Below, piece after piece: positions 35,145 to 47,604 of a stretch of 64,000 nt of DNA. The stretch is from Spirogloea muscicola (Eukaryota; Streptophyta; Zygnematophyceae; Spirogloeales; Spirogloeaceae). A program made the position numbers and the translations under genes. How positions within the stretch are numbered: position 1 is the stretch's first letter; every line of letters begins with the position of its first letter. The notes under the pieces were generated by a model. That model was not told the origin of the DNA and made no database searches. It was given only the letters and a program-made list of their open reading frames with translations. Location: positions 944,900-1,008,899 of the forward strand of contig WELB01000005.1 in NCBI GenBank assembly GCA_009602725.1. The letters are read 5' to 3'.

Positions 35145-38100
35145 ATGGCGGATGCGGCGTGGCGCGGCGAGCGGGCGCGGCTGCAGGCGGAACTCGCGGC
35201 GGCGCGGCAGGCGGCGCAGGAAGACGCGGAGGCGCTGCGCGGCATGGAGGCGCAGGCCAAGCTGCACCTGCGGGTGCTGGAGGAGGCCATGGAGAAGGAC
35301 GGGGTGGAGATCGAGCGCAAGGAGGGCGCGTGGGAGCGCGAGCGCGGCGCGCTGCGGGCGGAGCTGGAGGGTCAGCGGCGCGCCGTGGAGGCGCTGGAGC
35401 TGGCGCTGGCGCGCGAGCGCGAGGCCGGCGATGAGCTGCGCGAGCGGGAGGCGGCCATGGCCGCGCAGCTCAACGGCGCCGGCGCGCGCCTGCAGGCATC
35501 GCAGGCCAAGGCCGCGACGTTGGAGGAGACGGTGGGACGGTACAAGGCCGGCGTGGCCAAGCTCCGGGAGCGCTTCGCGGCGGACCAGCAGGCGAGGGAG
35601 GAGGCCTGGTCCCGCGAGCGCCGGACGCTGGCCGCCGACCTCGACGCCCTGCACGGCAAGGGCGAGGAGGCGGCCAGGCTCCATGGCCGCGTCCAGCAGC
35701 TCGTCAATGAGCTGGAGCTCAACAGGGCGGCGGCGGGCGACGCCATGGCGGCCAAGGAGGCGGAGTGGGCGGCCAAGTTCCAGGCTCTAGAGCGCGGCGT
35801 ACTGTCGGTGACGGAGGCCGGGGAGGCCAAGACGCAGCGGCTGGAGCAGCGGCTGCAGAAGCTCGCAGCGCAGGCGGCGGCGGAGGAGGGCGAGCGTACT
35901 GCGAGGCATGCCGCCGAGCAGCAGCAGCGCCAGGAACGTGGTGACGCCTCCGCAGCTGCCGGCCGCAACGAGGGGGCGCTCGTTGCACTCCTCCTCGAGA
36001 AGGAGAAGCAGGTACACGGGCCTTGGAGCGGCAGCCATAGGCGACTGCAAGCGTGATGCGAGACTCTCCTTCCCTCCAGACCACACTCGATGCCTGTCGT
36101 CACATGTGGGCATCCTCCATTTTCCTTGCCATGTCCGATGTGACCCTTCTCTCGCCCAAGTCCAATGGTCCCTGCAACACTAACATGGTCCTCGCGAGGT
36201 GTTTTGCGTGCAGATTGCCGCCCTCGAGAGGGACCTCGTGCAGCTGAGTGAGGGAGCCGAGAAGGCTGCTGGGTCACAGGAACGCGCGCTCGAGCTTGAC
36301 GTCAGGTGCCGAGCGCTGCAGGAAGGCCTGCAGCATGCGGCAGCCGCCGCTGCGCAGGAGAGGCAGGCCAGCTCAGTACGCATCAGCTCCCTCGAGATGG
36401 ATCTGGCTGGTACAGTCAATGAGCTGCATGCTGCCCAGGAGTGGGCAGCGGGCTTGCAGCAGGACCTTCAGAGTGCCAGCCATCAACTGGCAGAGGCCGG
36501 GAACAGAATGCGCCAGTTGCAGGTCAGATACCATGTACTCTTGAAATTTAAAACTGGGCAAGACTAGGCAGACATGACTGCATTACACTATCTGAAATCA
36601 ACCGCCATCATCAAGCAGTGCCAAAACAAGATGATTCGTATTACTCCTCTGATAACTGCAGGCCTTCTATGCTGACTCCGCGTGATCACGCTTGAATTTG
36701 TGAAGGAGCTGAATGCACAACTGGAAGGGGCTTTAGCAGACGCCGCGGTGCCAACGGAGAATGTCCTACCTGGACATGATGGAAGAGAGCAGGGAGCAGC
36801 GCACTTGGAGAGGGCGATGCAGCTCGAGGCCAACTGCCGACAGCTGGAGGACATGCTGCAGCACACGACAGAGGCTGCCAGGAAGGAGAGCAGTCAGCAC
36901 CTCAAACAGATCAGCTCACTTGGCGCAGAGATGCGCGACATGGGGGACCAGCTACAGGCCGCGCGAGACTGGGCTGGAGGGCTCCAGGAGCAACTCCAGA
37001 AGGCTTTGGAAGCGTCTGGAGATGCCCAGAAGCGCCTGTCACAATTACAGGTCCTTGTTTGCAGACAAGCTCTGTCCATCGGATCATAGACAAAGCGAGT
37101 CGGGAATGCAGAGCTACTAACTGGAACATATTGAGGTCATAGTTGGGGTTGCCCATGTAATGCAGCTTTCTGCATCCAATTGCAATGCTTGTGTTGAAAT
37201 ACTGTGATGCTATTGCCTCGTGGCACGTGTGATCTGCTAGTTCAATCAAGCAGGAAGTATGTGCAGAAAATGCCAGGCCATACACCTGAGATTATTTTGC
37301 TGACGAGCTTCACCTTTACAGGAGTCATGCGACCTGTTGAATAAGCAGGCGACTGAGGCTCGGCGGGCACATGGCGAGCAGACGACCCTCCTGCAAGACC
37401 AGCTGGCGGCAGCCACAGAGGAGCTTGCAAGGATCTCTGAGCAGAGTTGTGCCTATGCTAAGACAATTGAGGGGCTGCAAGCTGACCTAGTCACAGCAGA
37501 TGGAGCTCTGGAGGCCAGGGAGCGGGCTTTAGACATAGCAGACAGCACCGTTGACGAGATGCGCCAGCTGCTTCACGAGGCAGAGGCCAAGCTGCAAGCC
37601 ATGCAGAGTGAAGCAAGTGGCTCAAGGAAACAGCTAGAGAATGACTTGGCCTCTGTGGAGGAGCAGGAAGCCCACATCCAAGCCCGGCTTCGAGAGAGAG
37701 AGGAAGCGGTATACTTGTTCAACATCTGGTCACATCAGCATCATCGTGCACTTGTTCTTATTGTGCTGATCATGTAGCGCATTACACGCGATAGACGAGC
37801 AGGTTGTGAGGCAGACGTTACTCTGTCCTGGTGCAGGTCGAGGCCCTGCAGGAGACAGTACTGGAGCTCAAGAAGAAGCTTGCCAAGGCCCTAGAGATTG
37901 TCGACGCCCAGCGGCAGCTGGAGCAGGGCCTGCGCGACGCCCTCAAGCAGGCAGAGTCACGGCGGGCAGCAACATCGGTAAAGGTGTCCACTTTGGAGGC
38001 GACCCTGAGAACGCTCCTTGAGGACCTGCACACCTCCGAGAATGTGGCGCTGAGCCAGCAGGAGAAGCTGCAGAAGGTCACCCGCATGCACCTTGGCCTC

Positions 38101-41100
38101 AAGCAGAATGTGCTGCATCTACAGGTGCGTCACAGCCTCACTGCCAAGTGCTGCAAGCTTCATTCACAACACCATCATTCTCAGCATCATGCACCTATTC
38201 TTCTTCATGAGATGTAAAAGGGCCAACATCACCAGCTACTGACTGATCACTGGAGCATTTCGATTTGAACTTGGCTTGCTTGTCTGATTAAAGAGTGTGA
38301 GCCTATTGAACGATCCCAGGAGCACGTAGCACAGCTGTCAGAAGAGCTCGTCAAGGCTGCAGATGCTCAGGAGAAAGTCGTCGAGCTCGGGAATGCAGTC
38401 CTGCAGCTGGAGGAGAAGCTGAAGCAGGCAGCAACTTTGAGGCAAGTGGAGGAGGTGCAGCATGCGGATGAAGTGGCCTTGCTGAGGTTGGATCTCTCTG
38501 AGCTGGCCGGAAGGCTGCAAGCTTCCAATGCTATGGCTGTAAGTCAGGAGGAAGACCTGAAGCAGGAGCGGTCTGCTGGAAGTATTCTTGAGCAGCAGGT
38601 TCAGGTCATTAAGGTACACGACTTTAATACCTTCTCCGTGTAATAACTGCTTAGCGAGGCTCTTTCTGAGGCTTCATTTAGCATCAGAAACCTGTCTTTG
38701 TGCAGTCTTAGTAGTGCTCTTAAGCTCTATATGATTGACGCAGTCTGGCAGCGGATCTAAGGCCATTAGAAGACCAACTTGGCCTCTGTACAGGCTACAC
38801 TAAAGGGAGTCCGCAGAGATGCCATTGAGGAGCAGAATGCACTTCAGAAGCAACTCAAGGATGCCCAATTCCACAATACACATGTTGCCAAGGCGTTGGA
38901 GCAGTCCAAGCTTGAGAGAGATGAAACAAAGTCTGAGCTGGAGAACAGCAACAAAGATCTCCAGGATGCCAAAATTACTTCAAGCGACTCAGAGCGAGGA
39001 CTACGAACTGAGATAGCACTTTTGCGGCAAATGCTGCAAGCAGCAGAGATGACAGTGCTGGAGGCTAAGAAGGACGCTCAGCATTGTGATGCGGCCTTGA
39101 GAGAGCTTCAGTGCTCGATGTCGGACGCTCAGGAGATAATAGCAGCAAAGTCGAACGCACTGGAGCGAGCTGAAGACAGACACAGGGAGATGGAGGAGAC
39201 TGTTGTAAAACAGGAATTGAGATTGCATACATTGCAGGAGGAGCTTGACGAGCGCGCGAACACGGGAGATGTACAGTATGGTGTACAGCAAGATATTACG
39301 GCTGCAGTGAGTTGCACCTTGCGTCAAAGCCGACTATCTGTACTCCATGTATGCAGTCTGATAGAGGTTCTATGCTAGGAATAATCGCACTTTATTGATT
39401 AAGTCCAAGGGGTTCCTGCCACATGCTCGCTGTGGTGCAGGGCACTGGTGTTGGAGTCAAGAGTGCAACAAGGTCAGACGACCTCGTCGCAAAGTGTTGG
39501 GAGCTGGAGGCTCTTGTCAAGGATCTTCAACAGCAGGTTGTTGTGGAGAAGCAGCACCGTGAGGGGAGCGTGGCCCACCCGGGAGAGAAGATTGTCACAG
39601 AAGACAGGGGGGAATTCCAGCCATCGAACCAGCAGATACTGGATAAGGAGGCCAGCCTTGAGGCCCTGCAAGCCCAGTTGCACAAAGATGGTTGCTCGGT
39701 GAGGGCTTGTAGCGCTGTGCGGTATGTTATTGTTGTTCTGCACTTGTCATCCTACAAGCTACTCGACTGCTGGATCTGAGCAAGCCCTGACTCAATATAA
39801 GCACCTGCACAGGCGGAATGCGGCCGCTCGCCAGCAAGATATGCGCCAGAGGAACTTCGTCAATGTGCGGCTGATGGCCCCCCTCAGCTCATACCCGGTC
39901 CAGAGCAAACAGCGCGGAAGCGCCTGAGCTCCAACGACAGGGAAGCATATGAGGAGAGGATAGCCGCGCTTGAAGCGCAGGTGGGCGACCTGGCAGACCG
40001 CCTGCAAGCAGCACTGGAGGAGGAGTCCCACCTGCAAGAGGGCATTGACATCATGCAGGGCATCATGGTCGTCAAGAGCGACCTGGTGAAGAAGGCCGAG
40101 CAGGAGCTGGCGCGCGAGAAGCAGTCCCCGAGCGAGGGGGACCATGCCCGGAGCCTGGACATCATCGCGCAGCTGGAGGAGCTGGAGGCCGCCGTGTGGG
40201 CCAAGGACGCGGAGGTGCAGCGGCTGCGGGCCAGCAAGGCGGAGCTGCGTGCGGAGCTACTGAAGAAGGAGCTGGAGCTGAAGGCCCAGGCTGATGGCTC
40301 AGGCCTGCTCAATGAGAGGCCCAGCTCTGCGCAGCTCTTGGCCAAAGCGGAGCCGTGGTTGCAGTTAAGGCCGCAGCGTGGAGCCCACAAAAGCTCGATC
40401 GTGCTTCGTCAATCTGCTGCAAGCCAAGATGGGCTGGCTCCGAGCAATGTGGAGCAGGACTGCAATGGCCAGGGGCCAGAGCATCTGCAGAGGGAGTTGG
40501 ACGCCCTGACGCAGGCGCTGCAAGCACGACAAATTGAGATGCAGGTGCGTCACTTCTGTCGGCGGCAGGATTCTGCACCTAGGCTTACCTCTGCAATATT
40601 AGAAGGACATAAATGCTGTGCGAGCAAGTATACTGGTCATTATCAACAGGGCCTCGACCGCATCCACGCAGCCGCAATGTTAGTAGAGGACTTGCAGACG
40701 GCCTGTTGTACAATAACATGCCATGCTTGACATTGCTTGATCAACAACTGCCCAAAATTTATGGCAGGTGCTTCAAAGAAAGCTGGCCCAAGCAAGTGGG
40801 GACTTGGCTGCAGAACGAAGCGCGCTGGCGCAGATGCAGGGAGAGAGGGCAGAGAGCATTAGCCGGGAGGAGGAACTGGTCCGAAGGGCAAGGGTCCTGC
40901 AGGAGGAAAATGCGGCACTCCGCATAGCCTCCCATAAGAAGGACGAGGTTTGTGGCCCCGGCCTCTGCAAGGGCTCCTTGGCATGGGAGTGCAGACGGCA
41001 TGCTGGGCAGAGCAACCAGTTGGTCCTCTGCTGACCACTCAGCTTTACTACCTCGGATTCTGCCATTACACCACCTCTTGACACAAATTTTGCAGGAGAC

Positions 41101-41684
41101 TACGAGGCTCCAGGAGCAAGGGCACATGCTGAAGCAGCAGGTGATGCTGAAGGGCGGCGTGCCTATGGAAGGAGCGCCATCTGCAGCTGTTGGTGAGGGG
41201 GAAAGGCGGCAGGATGAAAAGCAGCAACACGAGCTCAATCACTACATTGACATGTGCCGGTCGCTTGTTCGGTAAGCCCAACTCCTGCACTGTCAGTGGC
41301 TGCTGAGCAGTAGGTGCACACAACATATAGTCGTGCCGTTTAGTCAAAAATTTAGTCTGCACCTTGGAGCAGAGGCGAGTGTTGGGGACTAACATGGGCT
41401 TCTTGGATGATCACAGCATTAACAAGACGCTTCAGAAGCGGGTCGAGAAGCAGCAAGCACAAATCCAAAACCTGCAGCCAACGGACCTCTCTTCGTGGGG
41501 CCCCACGTCGCTGCTGTCATCCAAGCAGAGCAGCCCAGACGTCCTGAGTGGCCCTGCCAAGGAAAACTGCAGCTGCAATATGCCACCCGGTCCTAGGCCC
41601 GATGCTGACTTGCGTGGCCACAAGAACAGCAGCACCAGCGAGACTGTGAGGCACAAGAGCACCCAGAGGAAGCCACGCTACTGA
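35145..41684 (+). CDS. Very long coiled-coil protein, many exons
   Basis: The start is the ATG at 35145 (MADAAWRGERARLQAEL); the ATG-less upstream frame adds nothing. The first exon, to about 36010, is almost pure heptad sequence (LEETVGRYKAGVAKLRERF; RLHGRVQQLVNELELNRA). Further exons continue the helix: 36213-36522, 36682-37050, 37322-37710, 37838-38125, about 38310-38615, about 38790-39310, about 39440-39700, about 39900-40543, 40768-40950 and 41095-41274. The last (about 41364-41684) loses the heptads, is Ser/Pro-rich and ends STQRKPRY-stop. No motor, kinase or membrane domain is visible. Candidates are a centrosomal/basal-body, cytoskeletal or Golgi tether-like protein; sequence alone cannot choose, because coiled coils mimic each other. 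Two consecutive exons are paralogous (see findings). No name assigned. Confidence 0.75.
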
Positions 41685-42280
41685 CTGCAGTTGGCTGTCC
41701 AACTAGGCCTGAGTTACCTGGACATACAGGACATTAAGTCCTGTATCAGACCTACTGCAGATACTGTCGTCTTCAAGATGCAGCGAAGCTTGCATGACCT
41801 TGACTCCACGTTGTCCATTGCTGGGACGAGGCAAAATTGGCATGCAGAATGTGAGGGCTTAGAATTTCCTATTCTTCAATGTGCATTCATCTTTTCATAT
41901 ACTGCAGCCACCAAGCAGTGGCCTGACTGTTGACCAAATTCGATGCAATGTCGAAATCAGCTGACAGTGACTAAGTAATGCTGCACTCACCAACACTCAA
42001 ACTACGTGTTACATAGCTCATCTGAGCACATCCACCAAGCATAATCAGTCTGCTCTTTCACAGCTACTTGGACTGTGAATGACGCTCTTACATACAGCAG
42101 CATTCTTGCACTCTAGGCACAAAGTGGCAGGACTGCTGGTGATGAAGGACACCGCTGCTGGACCAATAAGCAGGGATTGGGATTGAATTTAAGAATGGGG
42201 ATTACGCCGTACAAGTGCGGCGAGGAGGTTACATTGCAGCAACACATGCCCACAAACTGACTGAAAGGAAGTTGAGGCCC
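41685..42280. other. Convergent spacer between the coiled-coil gene and ispF
   Basis: About 600 bp with no recognisable coding content, probably 3' UTRs of both genes. Confidence 0.5.
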
Positions 42281-43150
42281 TCATTTCCTCATGAGCAGCA
42301 CAACAGTGTGGCATGCAATGCTCCGGTTTTCGCCAAGACTGTCCACCTTCTCGTGGGTTTTGGCCTTGATATTCATGACTGCGGGGCTGACGCCGAGCAG
42401 GTCACACATGATGGCCTTGATTGCGTCCTTGTGGGGGCTCAGCTTCGGCCGCTGCAGGATGATGGTAGCGTCCAAGTTGCCAATCATGTAGCCCGCTTCC
42501 TCCATCCTCCGCACCTGCCGCAAGGTCAATTGCCATCTACTGTCAGTCTCACTCTGAGGGCGACCCACATTATGGGGTCACAAGAAAAGCGAGCAAAGCA
42601 AACCCAATTGGCACAGATGTGGCCAACTCATGAGAGGCAATCGACTGCAAAAGCAAAGCAGCATGAATCTGTTGCAGCGTACTGACCGTCTCCCGCATGA
42701 ACACCGAGGAGGCGCAGCCCTTCCACCGGGGGTCGGTGTCGGGGAAGAGCTGGCCGATGTCGGGGAGGCCCAGCGCGCCCAGGATGGCGTCCACCACGCA
42801 GTGCATGAGCACGTCGCCTGCCTCGGCCAGCGCCACGCCCATGCCGAGAGCCGGGCGAACGGTCTCAGCGCTGGGGCGGACCATCACAAGGTGCTCCTCG
42901 GACCACGGTCAGCCATGGTGGCCAAGTGGCGAGGCGCCGTTGGAGTCACCGTCGGAGTGGGCCTCGCAGCCGCGGTCGTGGGCGATATTGACGCCGCCGA
43001 TTATGAGCGGCAAGCCGGGCTCCAGGCGGTGCAGGTCGAAGCCGTGGCCGACGCGGAAGGGCAGCACCGGCGTGTCCCGGGCGGCCGTCGGCGAGGCCGC
43101 CGCGCCCGCCGCGCTCTCCTCGCGCACGGCCACGCCTCGGCAGCGCACGG
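42281..43150 (-). CDS. ispF: 2-C-methyl-D-erythritol 2,4-cyclodiphosphate synthase (N-terminus in gap)
   Basis: Minus-strand exons: into the gap-42950, 42817-42687 and 42514-42281. Exon 1 reads [20 protein letters not shown] then [19 protein letters not shown] and H of GHGFDLHR are metal ligands. Exon 2: [20 protein letters not shown] (third metal His region), [22 protein letters not shown]. Exon 3: [54 protein letters not shown] and VVLLMRK-stop. It is the fifth enzyme of the plastid MEP isoprenoid pathway, converting CDP-ME 2-phosphate to MEcPP and releasing CMP. The core domain is complete from its first strand. The plastid transit peptide must lie in the gap at 43151-43587, because the open frame beyond it (to 43753) is antisense to LSM4. 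Confidence 0.95.
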
Positions 43151-43587
43151 NNNNNNNNNNNNNNNNNNNNNNNNNNNNNNNNNNNNNNNNNNNNNNNNNN
43201 NNNNNNNNNNNNNNNNNNNNNNNNNNNNNNNNNNNNNNNNNNNNNNNNNNNNNNNNNNNNNNNNNNNNNNNNNNNNNNNNNNNNNNNNNNNNNNNNNNNN
43301 NNNNNNNNNNNNNNNNNNNNNNNNNNNNNNNNNNNNNNNNNNNNNNNNNNNNNNNNNNNNNNNNNNNNNNNNNNNNNNNNNNNNNNNNNNNNNNNNNNNN
43401 NNNNNNNNNNNNNNNNNNNNNNNNNNNNNNNNNNNNNNNNNNNNNNNNNNNNNNNNNNNNNNNNNNNNNNNNNNNNNNNNNNNNNNNNNNNNNNNNNNNN
43501 NNNNNNNNNNNNNNNNNNNNNNNNNNNNNNNNNNNNNNNNNNNNNNNNNNNNNNNNNNNNNNNNNNNNNNNNNNNNNNNNNNNNNNN
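43151..43587. other. Assembly gap between divergent ispF and LSM4
   Basis: 437 N. Both 5' ends and any shared promoter are missing: the ispF transit peptide and the LSM4 start codon. Confidence 0.97.
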
Positions 43588-43661
43588 GGGGCCCGGCAGC
43601 GCGCAGCGGCCTGACCGCCGGCACGAGAGCCGCGGCGGCGGCGGCGGCGGCGGTGGCGCAG

Positions 43662-45213
43662 TTGCCGCTGTCGCTCCTCAAGACGGCGCAGGGCCACCCC
43701 ATGGTACGCCCGCCGGCGCCGCCGCACCCTTTTGCACCGGCCGGGCAGCCCACGTAGCACTTGGGTCATGCCGGCCGTCTACTCCGGTCCTCCTCCCTCG
43801 TCTCGCTCTTAGTCAGGCCGTCTGCCGAAGCAGCCGCCACGGCCTCCAGAAGCGTGCAAGCTCCCGGCCTTCCAAAGAGCCCTGGCAAAGGGAAAGCTTA
43901 TCCCCCACCCTAGAAGCTCAGCTTGGTACTTACATTGGCAGATCGATCTGCAGTCAGACGCAAAGTGTCGACGAGGCCCTGGCATCGTGCATTCCGAAAG
44001 CTCGCTGAGTGGCCTGGGTATTGTTTGTGGGTGCCCGTGATCTTGTCCGCAGCTGGTGGAGCTGAAGAACGGGGAGACGTACAATGGGCATCTCGTCAAC
44101 TGCGACACGTGGATGAACATCCACCTGCGCGAGGTCATCTGCACCTCCCGTGACGGAGACCGCTTCTGGCGCATGCCGGAGTGCTACGTTCGCGGCAACA
44201 CCATCAAGTACCTCCGTGTCCCTGACGAGGTGAACTGGCAGAGGTCCACGAGTGCCTCGATAAACCTCTGCAATGCTGTAGGCTGCACAAGCTGCTGCAA
44301 GCGGTGTGTATTGTGTGCAGAGGTGTAGTGCCTAGGTGTTGTGGGCTTTTGACCACTTATGACCACTTATATATCGAGATCGTCCTGCATGGTCCATATG
44401 TACAGTTGGTACTTGTCAGAACACCAAGCAAAGGCATGACAAGGAGAGCAGGCTCTGAGTAGCACACTTGCTTTCCACGTTTTCCAGCAGCATGTAACTC
44501 AGCTGAGCTCCATGCTTCAATCATTCTGTGCAGGTCATTGACAAGGTGCAGGAGGAAACCGTCAAGCGCTCCGGTACTGTCCAACAGTCCGACAAGGATA
44601 CGTTTCTTGCTGTGCCTGCCTGCCTGCTTATCAGTACACTCCCTGTGCTGCTTAGCAAAGTTACTGAGCTGCAATAATACTCCCTGATGAAAGTACAAGC
44701 CAGGTGAGGAGCCTTTTGCACTGCGTCTCCGCTGTCACACTTGGTACTGATTGTCATGCTCCTGTGCAGATCGCAAGCCCCAGGGTTATGCTTCTGGCAG
44801 AGGCCGCGGCCGGGGGGGAGGGCGTGGGGAAGATGGCAGTGCAGAGGGTGGCAGAGGCCGTGGAGGACGGGGAGGCAGAGGGCGAGGAAATGCCGAGGCC
44901 CACTATCAGGAGGACGGGATGCAAGGCCGTGGGAGTGGCAGGGGGGGGCGAGGACGAGGAGGCGCTGGGGAGGGTGGACGAGGTATTCTTGCACCACTTC
45001 TGTGCTCGGCCTTTTGATACCTCGCCCTGAATTGTCAGCTGACATCTTATCTCCTTGTTGAGCAAGACAAGTGTCCCCTCTGTGGCACGCTTCCTTTCAT
45101 TAAAAGGCAACTGTTGCAACTATCATATGGGATCAGTGTGTCCTCGAAATTTACACGACAATCCTGCGGCACATCTTGTGACAGGAGGTGGACGAGGCCG
45201 TGGATACCAATGA
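43662..45213 (+). CDS. LSM4: U6 snRNA-associated Sm-like protein LSm4 (start codon in gap)
   Basis: Exons 43662-43703, 44053-44229, 44534-44573, 44770-44982 and 45185-45213 total 501 nt in frame. They encode [84 protein letters not shown], then a tail rich in RGRG/RGG ending GRGRGYQ-stop. Sm1 and Sm2 motifs are intact (NGxxxNG-like loop; RGNTIKYL). LSm4 is part of the LSm2-8 ring on U6 snRNA in the nucleus and the LSm1-7 decapping complex; the RGG tail is typical and supports P-body assembly. Exon 43662 begins right after a CAG acceptor with the second codon (Leu) of the usual MLPLSLLK start. No ATG exists between the gap and this exon, so the initiator sits on an earlier exon. Confidence 0.93.
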
Positions 45214-46368
45214 CACTAAACGGGTGGCCGCAGTGCTAGCTGCGTCAAGCATAGGCCAGTGCTTGCAATTGACACTCTGGTGTTGCTAGTGTTACAGCCT
45301 GTTAAGATCACTGCAGCAGATTGCAGCAGTACACTGCACACAACATGTGTCGTGAGGCTGGCCTTCCAGTAATAGTGCTAATGCCAGGACATCCTTGTAC
45401 GAGGTCCTACGTGCAGAGCCTTACACGCTCCTGCCACTGCTCGTGCCCATGTTTGTCGCAACTGGATGGTATTGGCAGCTTAGCTACCAATCTATGACCA
45501 CATCTTTAATCATGATGTGTTCCTCCCTCATCACACTTTTAGTTACCAAGTGGTTGGAGAGTTGAATCAATCAAGGTACGTGCTTAGTTGCTACAGGAAC
45601 TCCCACAGTTGGTAGAGGAGAATATTTCCCGTATCACCAGGGAGCCCGGCAGCGAAGGGTGTCTGAGACCTGTGCCAGCAGCCACTGGGGCACCCGCCTG
45701 AGGAGCGGTATCATAGGACAAGCAAGCATGGTCAATTCCAACAAGCTCTACATCCCCAGGCCCATTCAGCCACAGGCTTCCATTGACCCGGATACACATG
45801 CGGCGGCATGCCTATCTTCCAATGTGGACCTGCAATTGCAGAGCTTGTAAAGAGGACCAGGGGCAGGCTTTCTAGATCTCCATGGCTTGCCAGGTGACTG
45901 CCCCAGCGGTGCATCTTGCAAGGGTGGTGCCAGCCCACCTCGAGGCAGCATGCATGACCGTCCTCACCTGACATGAGCTGCCATTGCAGCATGGCCTTTC
46001 TTCTACAAGCTGGCCAGCACACTTCTACAAGCCGGCCAGCACAAGCTCGCAGACCAGTCCGCTTCGAGCAACCACAAACAGTGGTGTGCACAGTGGGCAG
46101 ATTGCCCCTTCACCACCAGTGCACTGGGGGTCTGAGTGCAGCAAAAACACAATGGTAGGGCCAACTTTCTGCAGCGCTGCACAGCCCAAAAGTAGGCGCA
46201 TCTTGGAGCGCTGCAGCCAGGTGAAAATGAGTGAGTGAGAGGCAACGGAGCGGGGACAGCAGTCACCATTGTCTGCATCTCATTCTGTACTAGCCGCGGG
46301 TCCTCCTGCACTTACATATACAAGTGGTGCTCTAGCAATCCAAGCCATCTGCCAATGTTGCCCGAGGC

Positions 46369-46455
46369 AATAATTCGAGGCATCTCGATTGCCAACAAAC
46401 GTCACTAGCAAAAATAACTCGAGGCATCTGGATTGCCAACAAACGTCACTAGCAA
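46369..46455. repeat. Two-copy tandem repeat, about 43-bp unit
   Basis: Units 46369-46411 and 46412-46455 share CGAGGCATCT-GATTGCCAAC and AAACGTCACTAGCAA with only a few mismatches. Confidence 0.9.
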
Positions 46456-46874
46456 GTGCTGCTGGTGGTTGACAGGTTGCAGATACTTTTTGCCCTGCAT
46501 ATACATAAGAATAAGTCAAATAATGTTTCTTTTTGCTTCTGTAGCAGACTTTCTAGTCTGATTGTGTGTGTCATATCGCAGTCTGTTGACATTATGCTGG
46601 TCCCAACAGCAAAACCACCTCGGCCCCTGGAGCTGGCAGCAATCTGACGCCGTTCCTGAAGCCAGGACTGTTGCAGGCGTGCAGCAGCCTGCAGTAGCAG
46701 TCGGGCCCAGCAGCGTTGTCCTGATGCTGCCACTGCTGCCATGAAAACGAGGGAGACAGCAGCCACTGCTGGATGACTTGCGTGCACTGCAGGCAAGCTC
46801 CTAGGAGGCTGGTAGCATAGGCAGGCCCTCACTGCAGGTGTCACAAGGAAAGCTCGTTGGCTGTGGCTCAGTTG

Positions 46875-46945
46875 CCTTCCCTCTAAATGGATGAAGACAA
46901 AGTTCTTCCCATAAGTGGGCGATGGCTGTGAAAGTGCCAGCCTCT
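46875..46945 (-). repeat. Isolated hairpin-tail piece
   Basis: AAGTTCTTCCCATAAGTGGG, then GCGATGGCTGTGAAAGTGCC and AGCC: a diverged, reversed tail element with no coding part. Confidence 0.5.
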
Positions 46946-47604
46946 GTAGGGCATTCATGTTTGATGTGAGTCGTGTGATCATGGGTCTGCCAAGCTGCTG
47001 ATTGCTAAGGATGGACCAACAACTACTCGTATTTTCGTATTTACTCTCATTGGCAGAGTCCGACGTCCAACGAGAAAGTCCACATTCAGAGATGTGGACT
47101 TCCTCTGAACTGCAAGACGTCCATGACTTACCTTGTAAACAACGTTGACGTTGCAAAAGTTGCGTCCTTTGTCCTCTCAACGTTATCATTGTGTTCAGCG
47201 CTGTCATGCACATGCATAAGTCCCTGCTCCACTTGTCCACCAGATGTCAACAAACCTTGACTTGTTATTTCTAGGAAGTGCACTCTTGGTTGCTGCCAAC
47301 AGTGCAGTATGGGTCAACTCCTCGTTGTTCACTTGCAACGACAGCTTCCACGCTTGCTTAGTCCGAATTGGCAAAGACCAACTCTCTTGACCAGTGCCTT
47401 ACATTCTAGGCTGGAGCCAAGAGGCGTCACCCAGAAGGCGAGAAGGCGAGAAGGCTGAAAGATGAGAGACCACACACTGCATTGATTGTTTGCGCAAGAT
47501 ATGCTCACCGGAAGGGTATTACTCTACAGAAGACTGCAAGGGCAGAGCTTATGCCTCTCGTTAGATTTGTTGAGCTCTACATGCTCTACCTCTGCTAAGT
47601 CAGT

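Larger units (their letters stand above)
45214..47604. other. 2.4-kb spacer with short tandem repeats; no gene recognised
   Basis: No frame resembles a known family. The longest ORF (46449-47240, -, 263 codons) overlaps a retroelement tail piece at 46875-46945 and has no recognisable domain. Tandem duplications lie at 46001-46043 (22-bp unit TTCTACAAGC-GGCCAGCACA) and 46369-46455 (about 43-bp unit, two copies). The right end holds the SecY 3' UTR. Confidence 0.45.

Noticed and set aside
43588-43753. Possible ispF transit peptide ([12 protein letters not shown]..., minus strand)
   Set aside because: It is the exact antisense of the first visible LSM4 exon and lies beyond the gap; the LSM4 reading is strongly supported.
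46449-47240. 263-codon minus-strand ORF
   Set aside because: No domain, includes a repeat tail piece, ordinary composition; may be chance.
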